A stretch of 64,000 bases of DNA from Rugosimonospora acidiphila (GCF_039543385.1 NZ_BAABJQ010000037.1:1-64000), one strand, 5' to 3'; shown: positions 33,677-42,232, numbered from the stretch's first letter. The notes: generated from the sequence alone by a model not told the origin. Numbers and translations: made by a program.

Positions 33677-35776
33677 CTACCGCCGGGCCGTCGAGTCGGG
33701 AGCCGGGGCGTAGCCGGTGGGGCGGGTGCTGAACGTGCCCCGGCCCTGGGTGCGGCTGCGCAGCCGGGTCGCGTATCCGAACAGCTCGGCCAGCGGCACG
33801 GTTGCCGTGATGACGACCGCGCCGGCACGGGCGGTCGAGCCCGACACCCGACCACGGCGCGCGGCGAGGTCGCCGAGCACCGTGCCGACCGCGTCCTCGG
33901 GCACCGTCACGGTCACCTCGACCACCGGCTCCAGCAGGAGCATCTCGCTGGCGCGCAGCGCCTCCCGTAGGGCCAGCCGGCCGGCCGTGCGGAAGGCGAG
34001 CTCCGAGGAGTCCTTCGAGTGGGTGGCGCCGTCGGTCAGCGTGACGTGCACCCCGATCACCGGGTTGCCGCCGAGCGGGCCGTCGGACAGGGCGTCCCGG
34101 CAACCGGCCTCCACCGCGCGGAGGTACTCCCTCGGCACGCGCCCGCCGACGACCGTCGAGTCGAACGCGAACTCGGCCGGAAGGCTGAGCCCGGCGCCGG
34201 CGAACGCGGCCGGGTCGTCGGCCAGCGGTCGCACGTCGAGCACGACGTGGGCGAACTGGCCCGCGCCGCCGTCCTGCTTGACATGCCGGTACAGCAGCCC
34301 GGAGACCCCGCGCACCAGCGTCTCCCGGTACGACACCCGTGGCCGTCCGGCCCGCAGCTCCAGGCCGTGGCCACTGCGCAGCTTCTCCACCGCCACCTCC
34401 AGATGTAGCTCTCCCATGCCCGACAGCACCGTCTGACCGGTCTCGGGATTGGTCCGCACGGCCAGCGACGGGTCCTCCTCGACCAGCCGGGCCAGGGCCG
34501 TGGCCAGCCGCTCGGTGTCGGTGCACCGGGCGGCCTCGACCGCCACGGACACCACCGGTTCCGTCGCGTTCGGCGGCTCCAGCACCAGCGCGGCGTCCGG
34601 CGCGCACAGGGTGGCCCCGGTACGCGCGGCCTTCGGCCCGACCACCGCGACGATGTCGCCGGCGACGGCCCGCGCCACCTCGGTGTGCCGGTCCGCCTGT
34701 ACCCGAAGGATCCGGGCGATCCGTTCGGTGCGCCCGGTGCCCGAGTCCAGCACGATGCCTGACTTCTCGATGGTCCCCGAGTACACCCGCAGGAAGGTCA
34801 GCCGTCCGGTCGCGGTGACGTTCACCTTGAACACCAACGCGGCCAGCGGTGCGGCCGGATCGGCCGGCCGGCTTTCCGGCTCGCCGTCCCGGATGCCCTC
34901 GACCGCCGGTACGTCCAGCGGTGAGGGCAGGTACGCGACGGCGGCGTCCAGCAGCGGTTCGATCCCTCGGTTGTGATACGCCGATCCGCATAGCACCACC
35001 AGCCCCGCCCCGGTACGGGTCAGGTCGCGTAGCGCGGCGGCGAGGGTGGCCTCGTCGACCGACGCCCGCAGGCAGAACTCGTCCAGCGCGCCCGGATGCA
35101 GCTCGGCCACCGCCTCGTCCAGCGCCCTTCGGCGCCGCTCGGCCTCCTCCCGCAGCTCGTCAGGGACCGGGCCATCGGTATAGCCGTCCCGCCCCTCGAC
35201 CCAGGTCAGCGATCGCATCCGCAGCAGGTCCACCACGCCGGTGAAGCCGCTCTCGCGCCCGATGGGCAGCTGGACCACCAGCGGTGTGACGCCCAGCCGG
35301 TCGCGGATGGACGCGACCGCCGCGTCGAGGTCGGCGCCGGCACGGTCCAGCTTGTTGACGAACGCGATGCGAGGCACCCCGTACCGGTCGGCCTGCCGCC
35401 ACACCGATTCGCTCTGCGGCTCCACCCCGGCGACCCCGTCGAAGACCGCTATCGCGCCGTCGAGTACCCGCAGCGAACGCTCCACCTCGTCGGAGAAGTC
35501 GACGTGGCCCGGGGTGTCGATCAGGTTGATGCGGTGGCCGTCCCAGGTGCAGCTGACGGCCGCGGAGAAGATGGTGATGCCGCGGTCGCGCTCCTGGGGA
35601 TCGAAGTCAGTCACGGTGGTCCCGTCGTGCACCTCGCCGCGCTTGTAGGTGGCGCCGGTGGCGTACAGGATCCGTTCGGTGGTGGTGGTCTTGCCGGCGT
35701 CCACGTGCGCCAGGATGCCCAGGTTGCGGGTGAGGGCCAGCGTGTCGGTGAACTGGTGCCGGGTCTGAGCGTGCAT
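33677..35776 (-). CDS. Elongation factor G paralogue (EF-G2-like)
   Basis: 699 residues with all five EF-G domains. GTPase motifs: P-loop AHVDAGKTTTTERIL, switch I 'TVTDFDPQERDRGITI', DTPGHVDFSDE, NKLDRAGA. Domain IV tip is THSKDSSELAFRTAG where ordinary EF-G has a HDVDSSEMAFK-like sequence. The switch I wording (TVTDF..QER.RGITI) is reminiscent of the EF-G2/GFM2 subgroup that works in ribosome recycling. It lies outside an rpsL-rpsG-fusA-tuf operon, so it is a paralogue, not the housekeeping factor. The ATG at 35776 is used; the ribosome site is weak (GAGAGG 11 bases upstream). Confidence 0.9.
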   Translation of the reverse strand: MHAQTRHQFTDTLALTRNLGILAHVDAGKTTTTERILYATGATYKRGEVHDGTTVTDFDPQERDRGITIFSAAVSCTWDGHRINLIDTPGHVDFSDEVERSLRVLDGAIAVFDGVAGVEPQSESVWRQADRYGVPRIAFVNKLDRAGADLDAAVASIRDRLGVTPLVVQLPIGRESGFTGVVDLLRMRSLTWVEGRDGYTDGPVPDELREEAERRRRALDEAVAELHPGALDEFCLRASVDEATLAAALRDLTRTGAGLVVLCGSAYHNRGIEPLLDAAVAYLPSPLDVPAVEGIRDGEPESRPADPAAPLAALVFKVNVTATGRLTFLRVYSGTIEKSGIVLDSGTGRTERIARILRVQADRHTEVARAVAGDIVAVVGPKAARTGATLCAPDAALVLEPPNATEPVVSVAVEAARCTDTERLATALARLVEEDPSLAVRTNPETGQTVLSGMGELHLEVAVEKLRSGHGLELRAGRPRVSYRETLVRGVSGLLYRHVKQDGGAGQFAHVVLDVRPLADDPAAFAGAGLSLPAEFAFDSTVVGGRVPREYLRAVEAGCRDALSDGPLGGNPVIGVHVTLTDGATHSKDSSELAFRTAGRLALREALRASEMLLLEPVVEVTVTVPEDAVGTVLGDLAARRGRVSGSTARAGAVVITATVPLAELFGYATRLRSRTQGRGTFSTRPTGYAPAPDSTARR

Positions 35777-36466
35777 GGTCTTTCGGCCTCTCGCGATGGT
35801 CTGGATTCGAAGGGACGTGCCCGGACGAGGACCCGTGGCGGCACGCGCGGAAGCCCGGCGCGGCAACCCACCGGCAAGACAACCCACCGGCGCGCGGCAA
35901 CCCGCCTCCGCGGCGCAGTCGCATGCCCCGCGGCGCAGCCGCATGCCCGCGGCGCAGCCGCATGCCCGTGGCGCGGCGGCGTGTCCCGCGGCGCGGGTAT
36001 GCCACCGCGACGAGGCGATGTGCGAGTGCGGCGCGGGGATGGACGCGGCGATGCGCGGCAGCGGCCGGTCTCACGGACGGGCGGGCTGCCCCACAGCCGA
36101 GCGGGCTGCGTTACAGCCGGGCGAGCTGCCTCACGGACAGACGGGCTGCCTCACGGACAGGCGGGCTGCCTCACGGATTCGTCACGGACGTCCGGCGACG
36201 GCCGCACGGCCGGTGCCGGACACCAACGAGGACACCAGAATCACCTCGTGCTGTGACTGGGGAATCACGACGGCGGTGCGGTAAAGCACGGCCACACCCC
36301 CCCTGTTTGTCACGGCATGCGCGTCGAGGCGCGATCGGTTCGCCACGACGGTACGGCCCGCGCGTGCGTGGGGCAAGGGATTTTCGGTTGGGGCCGGACG
36401 GGGGGCGACGCCACGGGGGAGGACCGCTCCGGTGTTTACCGGTGCGTTGGCGGGTAGTGGTGGGTG
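35777..36466. repeat. Long intergenic gap with two minisatellites
   Basis: 690 bases. Array one (35910-36003) has four to five copies of a 19-20 bp unit GCGGCGCAGCCGCATGCCC. Array two (36071-36176) has about five copies of a 20 bp unit TCACGGACGGGCGGGCTGCC. Between them and up to 36466 no gene is supported, only GC-rich spacer DNA. Confidence 0.85.
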
Positions 36467-36589
36467 GTGCGCATCGGGAACGTCGAGATCCGGCCGCTCG
36501 GAGGTTTCCCCGGCTGCCTGCTGATGATTCTCGCCTCGCTCGTGCTCTCCGCCATCCTCACCATCGGGCTCAACCTCCTGGTGCGCTGA
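36467..36589 (+). CDS. 40-residue conserved-looking small membrane protein
   Basis: A tiny frame from GTG 36467 (or GTG 36464) to TGA 36587-36589. Its head VRIGNVEIRPLGGFPG is followed by a single membrane helix LMILASLVLSAILTIGLNLL and ends LLVR. This plan (short polar R-I-G-x-V-E-I-R-P head, Gly-rich turn, one helix) is one I recognise in small actinomycete proteins of about 40-50 residues of unknown function. It is easily missed because of its length. It faces the AraC-type regulator tail to tail with 44 bases between. Confidence 0.6.
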   Translation: MRIGNVEIRPLGGFPGCLLMILASLVLSAILTIGLNLLVR

Positions 36590-36633
36590 GCGTTCGCGCG
36601 GCGGTCGCCGCCGGAGCGGAACCCGGCGTGCGG

Positions 36634-37473
36634 TCAGGACCGGAACTGGCGCCGGTACTCGCGCGGGCTCATCCCCGTCGCGACCCGGAACCTCCGGTTG
36701 AAGTGGGACAGGTTGGCGTAGCCCGATTCGGCCGCGATCCGGCTGACCGCCGCGTCGTCGGAGATGAGCCGCCGGCACGCGTGCGCCAGCCTCACCGCGT
36801 TGACGTAGTCCGAGAAGGTGCGCCCGGTGCTGCGGCGGAAGAACCGGCTGAACGCGTTGGGGGTCATGGCGGCCAGCCGCGCGGCCTCCCGCACGCTCAC
36901 CTGGCCGGGGTACCCGCGGCTCACGTACCCGATGACCCGCTCGACCCGCCGCCGGGCCGTGGTGTCCAGCGCGGTGACGAGGGTACGGGTGGCCAGCGGC
37001 TCCCGCGGCAGCTCGGACAGCGCGACCAGGATGTCCAGCAGGCGCACCGTGCGGCGGGCCGGGTCGAGGCCGGGCATGGCGGTCATCAGCTCGGCGACGC
37101 CGGTCGCGTCGCCGCCACTGAAGCGCAGACCGAGCGCGGAGCCGGCGAGCAGCCGGTCCACCCCGTGCAACTCCGGTAGCTCGAACAGGCCGGGGCCCAG
37201 ACCCTCGCGCCGGAACTGGAGGATGACCGCCTCGTTGTCGAGGCCGCCGGACTCCCAGGTGTGTGGGGTGTCGGCCCCCACCAACACCAGATCGCCGGGC
37301 CCGTACGGGTGCACCGCGTCGCCGACATACCGGCGACCGCCACCTCTGACGATGAGCGTCAGCTCGTACTCGGGGTGGTAGTGCCAGTCGAAGCCGAAGC
37401 GTGGCTCCGCTCGCACCGACAGGCGCCAGGACGCGTGCGGCGAGGACGGCACCTGCTGGAGCGACGGTCGCAC
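36634..37473 (-). CDS. AraC-family transcriptional regulator with cupin sensor domain
   Basis: 279 residues. The N-terminal cupin has 'WHYHPEYELTLIVRGGGRRY', 'HPYGPGDLVLVGADTPHTW'. The C-terminal ~100 residues are two AraC helix-turn-helix units: 'VSVREAARLAAMTPNAFSRF', 'GRTFSDYVNAVRLAHACRRL', 'VSRIAAESGYANLSHFNRRF' and the closing 'GMSPREYRRQF'. It is divergent from the phytanoyl-CoA-dioxygenase-like gene 147 bases away, which it likely controls in response to a sugar-like or small ligand. GTG 37473 is the start; TATCGT 6 bases upstream suggests a leaderless message. Longer readings are overlapped by the divergent promoter. Confidence 0.9.
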   Translation of the reverse strand: MRPSLQQVPSSPHASWRLSVRAEPRFGFDWHYHPEYELTLIVRGGGRRYVGDAVHPYGPGDLVLVGADTPHTWESGGLDNEAVILQFRREGLGPGLFELPELHGVDRLLAGSALGLRFSGGDATGVAELMTAMPGLDPARRTVRLLDILVALSELPREPLATRTLVTALDTTARRRVERVIGYVSRGYPGQVSVREAARLAAMTPNAFSRFFRRSTGRTFSDYVNAVRLAHACRRLISDDAAVSRIAAESGYANLSHFNRRFRVATGMSPREYRRQFRS

Positions 37474-37620
37474 GCCGCCACGATACCCATCCGGCCACCG
37501 GCACCGCGAGATCCGTCGCGGACGGGTAGCACAGTACCGGTACCGGCCGGCGCGGGCGTGGTGGATCCGGTGCCGGCGGCCGGAGACTGGGCAGGTCCAC
37601 CGGATCGAAGGAGGGTCGCG

Positions 37621-38475
37621 ATGAGCGCGCACCGCGGGCGAGTCAGCGGGCACGGCGGGATCAGCGAGCGCGGCGAGCTGGATCGGCCCTACGCGATCGG
37701 GCCGGAGGAGGTCGCCCGGTACGAGCGCGACGGCTACGTCAAGCTACGCCAGGTGTGTGACCCGCCGACCGTGGCCCGCTACCAGCCGGAGATCACCGAG
37801 CGGGTGATAGCGCTGAACACCCAGCACCTTCCGCTGTCCGAACGGGACACCTACAACCGCGCGTTCCTTCAGGTGGAGAACCTGTGGCGGCACAGCGACA
37901 CGGTCCGCGAGTTCGTGTTCTCCCGGCGGCTGGCCGGCATCGCCGCGCGCCTGCTCGGGGTGCGGGCCGTGCGGCTGTACCACGACCAGGCGCTGTACAA
38001 GGAGGCCGGCGGCGGGTTCACGCCGTGGCACGTCGACCAGTACTACTGGCCGTTGTCCACCGACCGCACGGTGACGGCGTGGGTACCGCTGCAGGACGTC
38101 GGTCCGCAGGCCGGACCGCTCACCTTCGCCGCCGGCAGCCACCGGTCCGGGTACGGGCACGCGCTGGGCATCGGCGATGAGTCCGAGGCGCGGCTCGAGG
38201 AGTTCGTCGCCCGGCGGGGGTACCCGGTCGACGCCACCCCGTACGCCCTCGGCGATGTCAGCTTCCACGCCGGCTGGACCATCCACCGCGCGCCCGCCAA
38301 CACCGTGGACACTCCGCGCCGGGTGATGACCGTCATCTACATGGACGCGGACATCCGGGTGACCGAGCCGGGCAACGACTTCCAGGAGTCCGACCGGGTG
38401 ACGTTCCTGGGCGGCCGGCCGGCCGGTGCGCCCGCCGACGGGCCGCTCAACCCGGTGCTGTGGGAGTCGGACTGA
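37621..38475 (+). CDS. Phytanoyl-CoA dioxygenase-family iron/2-oxoglutarate oxygenase
   Basis: 284 residues. The iron facial triad appears as His and Asp in 'FTPWHVDQYYWPLSTDR' and a distal His in 'FHAGWTIHRAPANTVDTPRR', in which the downstream Arg fits 2-oxoglutarate binding. The N-terminus 'YERDGYVKLRQVCDP' is family-typical. These oxygenases hydroxylate small molecules with release of CO2 and succinate; some relatives act on sugar-like or ectoine-like compounds. The AraC gene beside it suggests induction by its substrate. GGAGGG precedes ATG 37621. The gene is followed by the LigD-like gene in the opposite direction. Confidence 0.88.
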   Translation: MSAHRGRVSGHGGISERGELDRPYAIGPEEVARYERDGYVKLRQVCDPPTVARYQPEITERVIALNTQHLPLSERDTYNRAFLQVENLWRHSDTVREFVFSRRLAGIAARLLGVRAVRLYHDQALYKEAGGGFTPWHVDQYYWPLSTDRTVTAWVPLQDVGPQAGPLTFAAGSHRSGYGHALGIGDESEARLEEFVARRGYPVDATPYALGDVSFHAGWTIHRAPANTVDTPRRVMTVIYMDADIRVTEPGNDFQESDRVTFLGGRPAGAPADGPLNPVLWESD

Positions 38476-38484
38476 CCCGCCGCG

Positions 38485-40170
38485 CTACGTCAGTGGCGGC
38501 AGGTGCTGGTCGCCGCGTAGCACCTCGCCGAACAGGTCGCCCCTCTCGGCCAGCCTCGGCAACACGGTACGGATGGTGAACCCGTCCGGGGACAGCGCGG
38601 GATCGTCCAGCTCCTCCCAGGAGATCGGCGCCGACACCGGTGCGCCCGGAGCCGGGCGCGGGCTGTACGGCGCGACGAGGGCCCGGTTGGCCGCGTTCTG
38701 GGCGTAGCCCAGCCGAGCCCGTGACGCCGCGGGTGCTCGCCTCCGCGACAACCCGGCCCCGGCCTCGTCCCCCCGGGGGTCACCGGGCTCGCCCTCCTGC
38801 CACTCCCAGCTGACCAGCTCGGGCGCTATCGCGCCGACCGTCTCGGACAGCCGCCGCACCCACTCCCGGGTGCTGTCGAAGTCGGGGCCGCGGGCGATCG
38901 GTACCCAGATCTGGATGCCGCGCCGACCGGTGACCTTCGGCCGGGCCATGAGCCCGAGATGCTCGAAGGCGGTCCGGTGCAGCCGGGCCAGGGTGAGCAG
39001 GTCCGCCCAGCTGGTCGCGCCGCCCGGATCGAGGTCGATCAGCGCGTACGTCGGCCGGTCCGGCCGGTCGACCCGCGAGGTCCAGGCATGCCACTCCAGC
39101 GCGCCGAAGTTGGCCGCCCAGACCAGGGCGGCGGGCTCATCGACGACCAGGTAGCCGCGGGCCGGCCCGGGGTCGGGGTTGTCCCAGCGCGGCAGCCAGT
39201 CCGGGGCGTGCGCCGGCAGCTCCTTCTGCCAGAAACCCTTGGCGTGCGCACCGTTCGGAAACCGGCGCAGGTTCAGCGCGCGCCGGGTGAGGTACGGCAG
39301 CAGGACCGGCGCTATCCGCGCCGCGTAGCGCAGCAGGTCCCGCTTGGTGACCGGCGCTTCGCCCGGGCGCGGGGCGAACAGCACCCTGTCCAGGTTGGTC
39401 AGCCGTAGCTCGCGGCCGAAGATGTGCCACGATCCGGTCGCGCCGAAGGCGTCGAGTTGGCTCAGCGCCTCCGGATCCGGGGCGGGCGTCGCGGTGGGTT
39501 TGAGGGCCAGGGCGGCCCGGGCGGCGGGCAGCTCCGAACGCCACAACCGATCCGGGTCGGCCCGTACCTGTTCGTTGGTGCGGCCGGAGCGCACCGAGCG
39601 CGGATGGTCCTCGGGATTCCAGCCCTCGACCGCGAACTCGTCGTGCTTGTGCAGCAGCAGCCATTCGTCCCTGCCGGACGTGCCGGTGCGGGTACGCACC
39701 AGGACGAAGCGGCCGCGCAGCTTCTCGCCGTACAGGTCGACGTGCAGTTCGCCGTGCGCCACTGCCCCACCGGGATCGGGTGGGTCTCCGGCGTCGTGTG
39801 GCTGCCACGTCCCGGCGTCCCAGACGATGACGTCACCGCCGCCGTACTCGCCGGACGGAATCACCCCCTCGAAGTCGAAGTACTCCAGCGGATGATCCTC
39901 GACGTGGAACGCGGCCCGGCGCACACCCGCGTCCAGGGTCGGCCCCTTGGGCACGGCCCAACTGACGAGCACGCCGTCGATCTCCAACCGCAGGTCGTAG
40001 TGGAGCCTGCGGGCGCGGTGCCGCTGCACGACGAACCGGCGGGAGCCCGGGCCGGTCCCGGAACCCGCAGCCGTCCGGCCCGCGGGCTCCGGGGTCCGGG
40101 AGAAGTCCCGCTTGTGGCGGTAGGGTGCGAGCTGGTCCCCTGACGAGGACCGGGCACGCGACGAGGGCAC
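38485..40170 (-). CDS. LigD-type DNA-repair protein: 3'-phosphoesterase + primase-polymerase, no ligase
   Basis: 561 residues (GTG 40170; TTG 40182 is possible). The PE domain, residues ~25-175, has RFVVQRHRARRLHYDLRLE, AVPKGPTLD and 'VEDHPLEYFDFEGVIPSGEY' with its metal/phosphate-binding His and Tyr. The polymerase domain, residues ~240-555, has 'LDRVLFAPRPGEAPVTKRDL', 'YALIDLDPGG' with the catalytic DxD and 'PYSPRPAPGAPVSAPISWEE'. Where many LigD proteins have GLHV/GIHL, this one has RRGIQIWVPIARGPDF, a subgroup variant. No ligase domain follows, and Ku is not in the window. It would trim and fill ends in non-homologous end joining. Confidence 0.9.
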   Translation of the reverse strand: MPSSRARSSSGDQLAPYRHKRDFSRTPEPAGRTAAGSGTGPGSRRFVVQRHRARRLHYDLRLEIDGVLVSWAVPKGPTLDAGVRRAAFHVEDHPLEYFDFEGVIPSGEYGGGDVIVWDAGTWQPHDAGDPPDPGGAVAHGELHVDLYGEKLRGRFVLVRTRTGTSGRDEWLLLHKHDEFAVEGWNPEDHPRSVRSGRTNEQVRADPDRLWRSELPAARAALALKPTATPAPDPEALSQLDAFGATGSWHIFGRELRLTNLDRVLFAPRPGEAPVTKRDLLRYAARIAPVLLPYLTRRALNLRRFPNGAHAKGFWQKELPAHAPDWLPRWDNPDPGPARGYLVVDEPAALVWAANFGALEWHAWTSRVDRPDRPTYALIDLDPGGATSWADLLTLARLHRTAFEHLGLMARPKVTGRRGIQIWVPIARGPDFDSTREWVRRLSETVGAIAPELVSWEWQEGEPGDPRGDEAGAGLSRRRAPAASRARLGYAQNAANRALVAPYSPRPAPGAPVSAPISWEELDDPALSPDGFTIRTVLPRLAERGDLFGEVLRGDQHLPPLT

Positions 40171-40261
40171 GGCTCCAGTCAAACCCCGGCCGCCGGCACC
40201 GGCAACCGCTGCGGGCGGGGACGACTCGAAAGGAGCGCCGCAGTGGGCGACCCGCGTCGGG

Positions 40262-40726
40262 TCAGCCCACGCCGCGCAGCACGCACCGGGTGTCCGGTGC
40301 GGGGTGGAAGGCGCCCGTGACGGTCCACTGCTGGTCGGCGTCCGGCTCCACCGCCACCTGGGTCTGGCCCGTGCCGATGACGGTGCCCCGCGAGGTGGTG
40401 AAGAAGACGGTGATGGTGTAGTTCCTGCTGTCCTTGGCGCCGGGGTTGCTCGCGCTGCCCGCCGCCCGCCAGCCGCCGTGGGTGGATCCGCACGACGAGA
40501 GCCTCACGTTCTCGCGGAGCGTGGCGGCGTTCGGCACGAAGGTCGGCACCGCGGTGGCGTTGACGACGCCCGGCGGCAGCGCCGCGGACGGGGAGATCCC
40601 GGGCGTGGGTGACGCGCCGGCCCGGTGGTCCGGGTGGCCGCAGCCGGCCAGGCCCCCGGCCACGGCGAGCACGGCCACGGCCAGCACGGCGAGCGGTACC
40701 GCCCGGCTCCTCGATCGTATGCGCAC
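40262..40726 (-). CDS. Lipoprotein with FxLYD-like domain
   Basis: 154 residues. A basic head and hydrophobic core (AVPLAVLAVAVLAVAGG) lead to a lipobox GLAGC, so the protein should be anchored through a diacylglyceryl-Cys at the outer face of the membrane. The mature part begins with a disordered Pro/Ser/Ala linker and ends with a beta-rich domain: 'RENVRLSSCGSTHGGWRAAG' , 'NYTITVFFTTSRGTVIG' and 'WTVTGAFHPAPDTRCVL', which resembles FxLYD domains found in many actinobacterial lipoproteins. Two Cys may form a disulfide. GTG 40726 has GGAGGAG just upstream. Function unknown. Confidence 0.8.
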   Translation of the reverse strand: MRIRSRSRAVPLAVLAVAVLAVAGGLAGCGHPDHRAGASPTPGISPSAALPPGVVNATAVPTFVPNAATLRENVRLSSCGSTHGGWRAAGSASNPGAKDSRNYTITVFFTTSRGTVIGTGQTQVAVEPDADQQWTVTGAFHPAPDTRCVLRGVG

Positions 40727-40744
40727 GGCTCCTCCTCGCCCCGT

Positions 40745-40840
40745 CATCACTCGGACCGGGTCACCACTCGGACCGGGTCACCACTCGGACCGGGTCGTCA
40801 CTCGGACCGGGTCGTCACTCGGACCCGGTCGTCACTCGGA
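40745..40840. repeat. 17 bp tandem repeat, 5-6 copies, running into a stop codon
   Basis: Units of the form CACTCGGACCGGGTCRY repeat five to six times; the last unit contains the stop codon and final codons (Ser-Glu) of the LPXTG protein. Expansion of the array could change the 3' end of that gene. Confidence 0.85.
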
Positions 40841-41131
40841 GCGGCGGCGAGCGACGGCGATCGCGGCGAGCAGCAGCACCCCGCCGGCGGCCACCAGCAG
40901 CCCGGCGACGGTCAGCTGCGCCGTCAGATCGATCCCGGTCATCGGGAGGACGCCCGAGCCGATCGTGACGGCGGCCCGCGCCGGTTCGGACACGCCCGCC
41001 GCCAGCAGGCCGGCGGCCGCCACCATCGCGGTCACCACGGCGGCGACTGCCGCGCCGCGGCGCGCCGCGCGCAGGCGCCTACCGGGGCGGCGGCCCGACC
41101 CATGGGCGGCGGCCTCTCCGGCTCCGATCAC
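40832..41131 (-). CDS. Very small LPXTG cell-wall-anchored protein
   Basis: 99 residues: a long basic head (SGRRPGRRLRAARRG), a signal-peptide helix (AVAAVVTAMVAAAGLLAAGV) with a cleavage site near PARA, then only about nine residues before the sorting signal LPMTG (residues 62-66), a membrane helix (VAGLLVAAGGVLLLAAIAV) and the charged tail ARRRSE. This is the full class A sortase substrate layout, but with almost no mature domain to display. GTG 41131 follows GGGGGTGA with 8 bases spacing. It lies just upstream of the lipoprotein gene, in the same direction. Confidence 0.7.
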   Translation of the reverse strand: MIGAGEAAAHGSGRRPGRRLRAARRGAAVAAVVTAMVAAAGLLAAGVSEPARAAVTIGSGVLPMTGIDLTAQLTVAGLLVAAGGVLLLAAIAVARRRSE

Positions 41132-41422
41132 GACAGTTCACCCCCGTTGAGTCATCGATTCGTGAGAGCAAGGCGGGGTCGATATTACGGCGGTAAAGGA
41201 GGCTATTTTCGATAATTCAGATTTGGAGTCTTACGGCGGCTTTGTGGCCGCGGCCGAATCGGGCGCGCGACGACCGGTAGTACGCCGGCACCTATCGATG
41301 AATCGGACTGGTACGCGGGCCTCGCCCGTGATCCCGATGACCACATTTTGGGAATCAATTCCTGATATCCGGGATGCGACGTACGGTCGTGATGATCGGA
41401 AACCTCAACGAGGGGAACCCCC
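41132..41422. other. Intergenic region with a palindrome
   Basis: AT-richer spacer between the divergent LPXTG and methyltransferase genes. GGAATCAATTCC (41351-41362) is a clean inverted repeat 60 bases ahead of ATG 41423 and may be an operator. No gene is supported. Confidence 0.45.
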
Positions 41423-42232
41423 ATGACCGAAAGAGACGCCGTCTACACCCACGGCCATCACGAGTCGGTCCTGCGCTCGCACCGGTGGCGCACCGCCCAG
41501 AACTCCGCGGCCTACCTGCTGCCGCACCTGCGACCCGGCCTCACCGTGCTGGACGTCGGCTGCGGACCCGGCACCATCACCGCCGACCTGGCCGTCCTCG
41601 TCGCACCGGCCACCGTGACCGCGATCGAGATCAGCGCCGACGCGCTGACCGCCGCCCGCGCCGAGGCTTCCTCGCGGGGACAGGCGAACATCGACTTCCG
41701 GGTCGGCGACGTGTTCGCGCTCGACTTCCCGGACGACACGTTCGATGTGGTGCACGCCCACCAGGTCCTGCAGCACGTCGGCGACCCGGTCGCGGCACTG
41801 CGCGAGATGCGCCGGGTGTGCCGGCCGGGTGGCCTCGTCGCCGCGCGCGACGGCGACTACGCGGGCTTCGTGTGGTTCCCGCTGATCCCCGAGCTCGACG
41901 AATGGCTGGCGCTGTACCGGCGGCTGGCGCGGGACAACGGCGGCGAGCCGGACGCCGGGCGCCGGCTGCTGTCCTGGGCCCGCGCGGCCGGATTCACCGA
42001 CCTCACCGCCACGTCCTCGACGTGGTGCATGTCGACGGCGGAGGACCGAGAGCTGTGGGGGCAGACCTGGGCGGAGCGGACGGTGCGGTCCGACACCGCC
42101 CGGCAGGCCCTCGCGTCCGGCGTGGCCACGGCGGAGGACCTGGAGCGGCTGGCCGGCGGCTGGCGCGCGTGGGCCGCCAGCGACGAGGGCTGGTTCTCGG
42201 TGCTGCACAGCGAGATCCTCTGCCGGGCCTGA
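41423..42232 (+). CDS. SAM-dependent methyltransferase (UbiE-like)
   Basis: 269 residues. Motif I 'TVLDVGCGPGTITADL', motif II 'VTAIEISADALTAARAEA', 'FDVVHAHQVLQHVGDPVAAL' and 'EMRRVCRPGGLVAARDGDY' give a class I methyltransferase of the UbiE/COQ5-like group, with a ~100-residue C-terminal cap that is Trp-rich (ELWGQTWAERTVR). The head 'HESVLRSHRWRTAQNSAAYL' occurs in many actinobacterial relatives of this enzyme. The acceptor is not known. The ATG at 41423 has GAGGGG 6 bases upstream. A perfect hairpin follows the gene. Confidence 0.92.
   Translation: MTERDAVYTHGHHESVLRSHRWRTAQNSAAYLLPHLRPGLTVLDVGCGPGTITADLAVLVAPATVTAIEISADALTAARAEASSRGQANIDFRVGDVFALDFPDDTFDVVHAHQVLQHVGDPVAALREMRRVCRPGGLVAARDGDYAGFVWFPLIPELDEWLALYRRLARDNGGEPDAGRRLLSWARAAGFTDLTATSSTWCMSTAEDRELWGQTWAERTVRSDTARQALASGVATAEDLERLAGGWRAWAASDEGWFSVLHSEILCRA

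Noticed and set aside
33677..35776. EF-G paralogue considered as a Tet(M)/Otr ribosomal protection protein
   Set aside because: Length and the EF-G-like DxxSSEMAF-type region and switch motifs fit EF-G/EF-G2 better; a tetracycline link is not supported by sequence.
40243..40320. Short frame after a strong AAAGGAG ribosome site
   Set aside because: It encodes only about 25 Arg-rich residues and lies inside the end of the lipoprotein gene on the other strand; probably chance.
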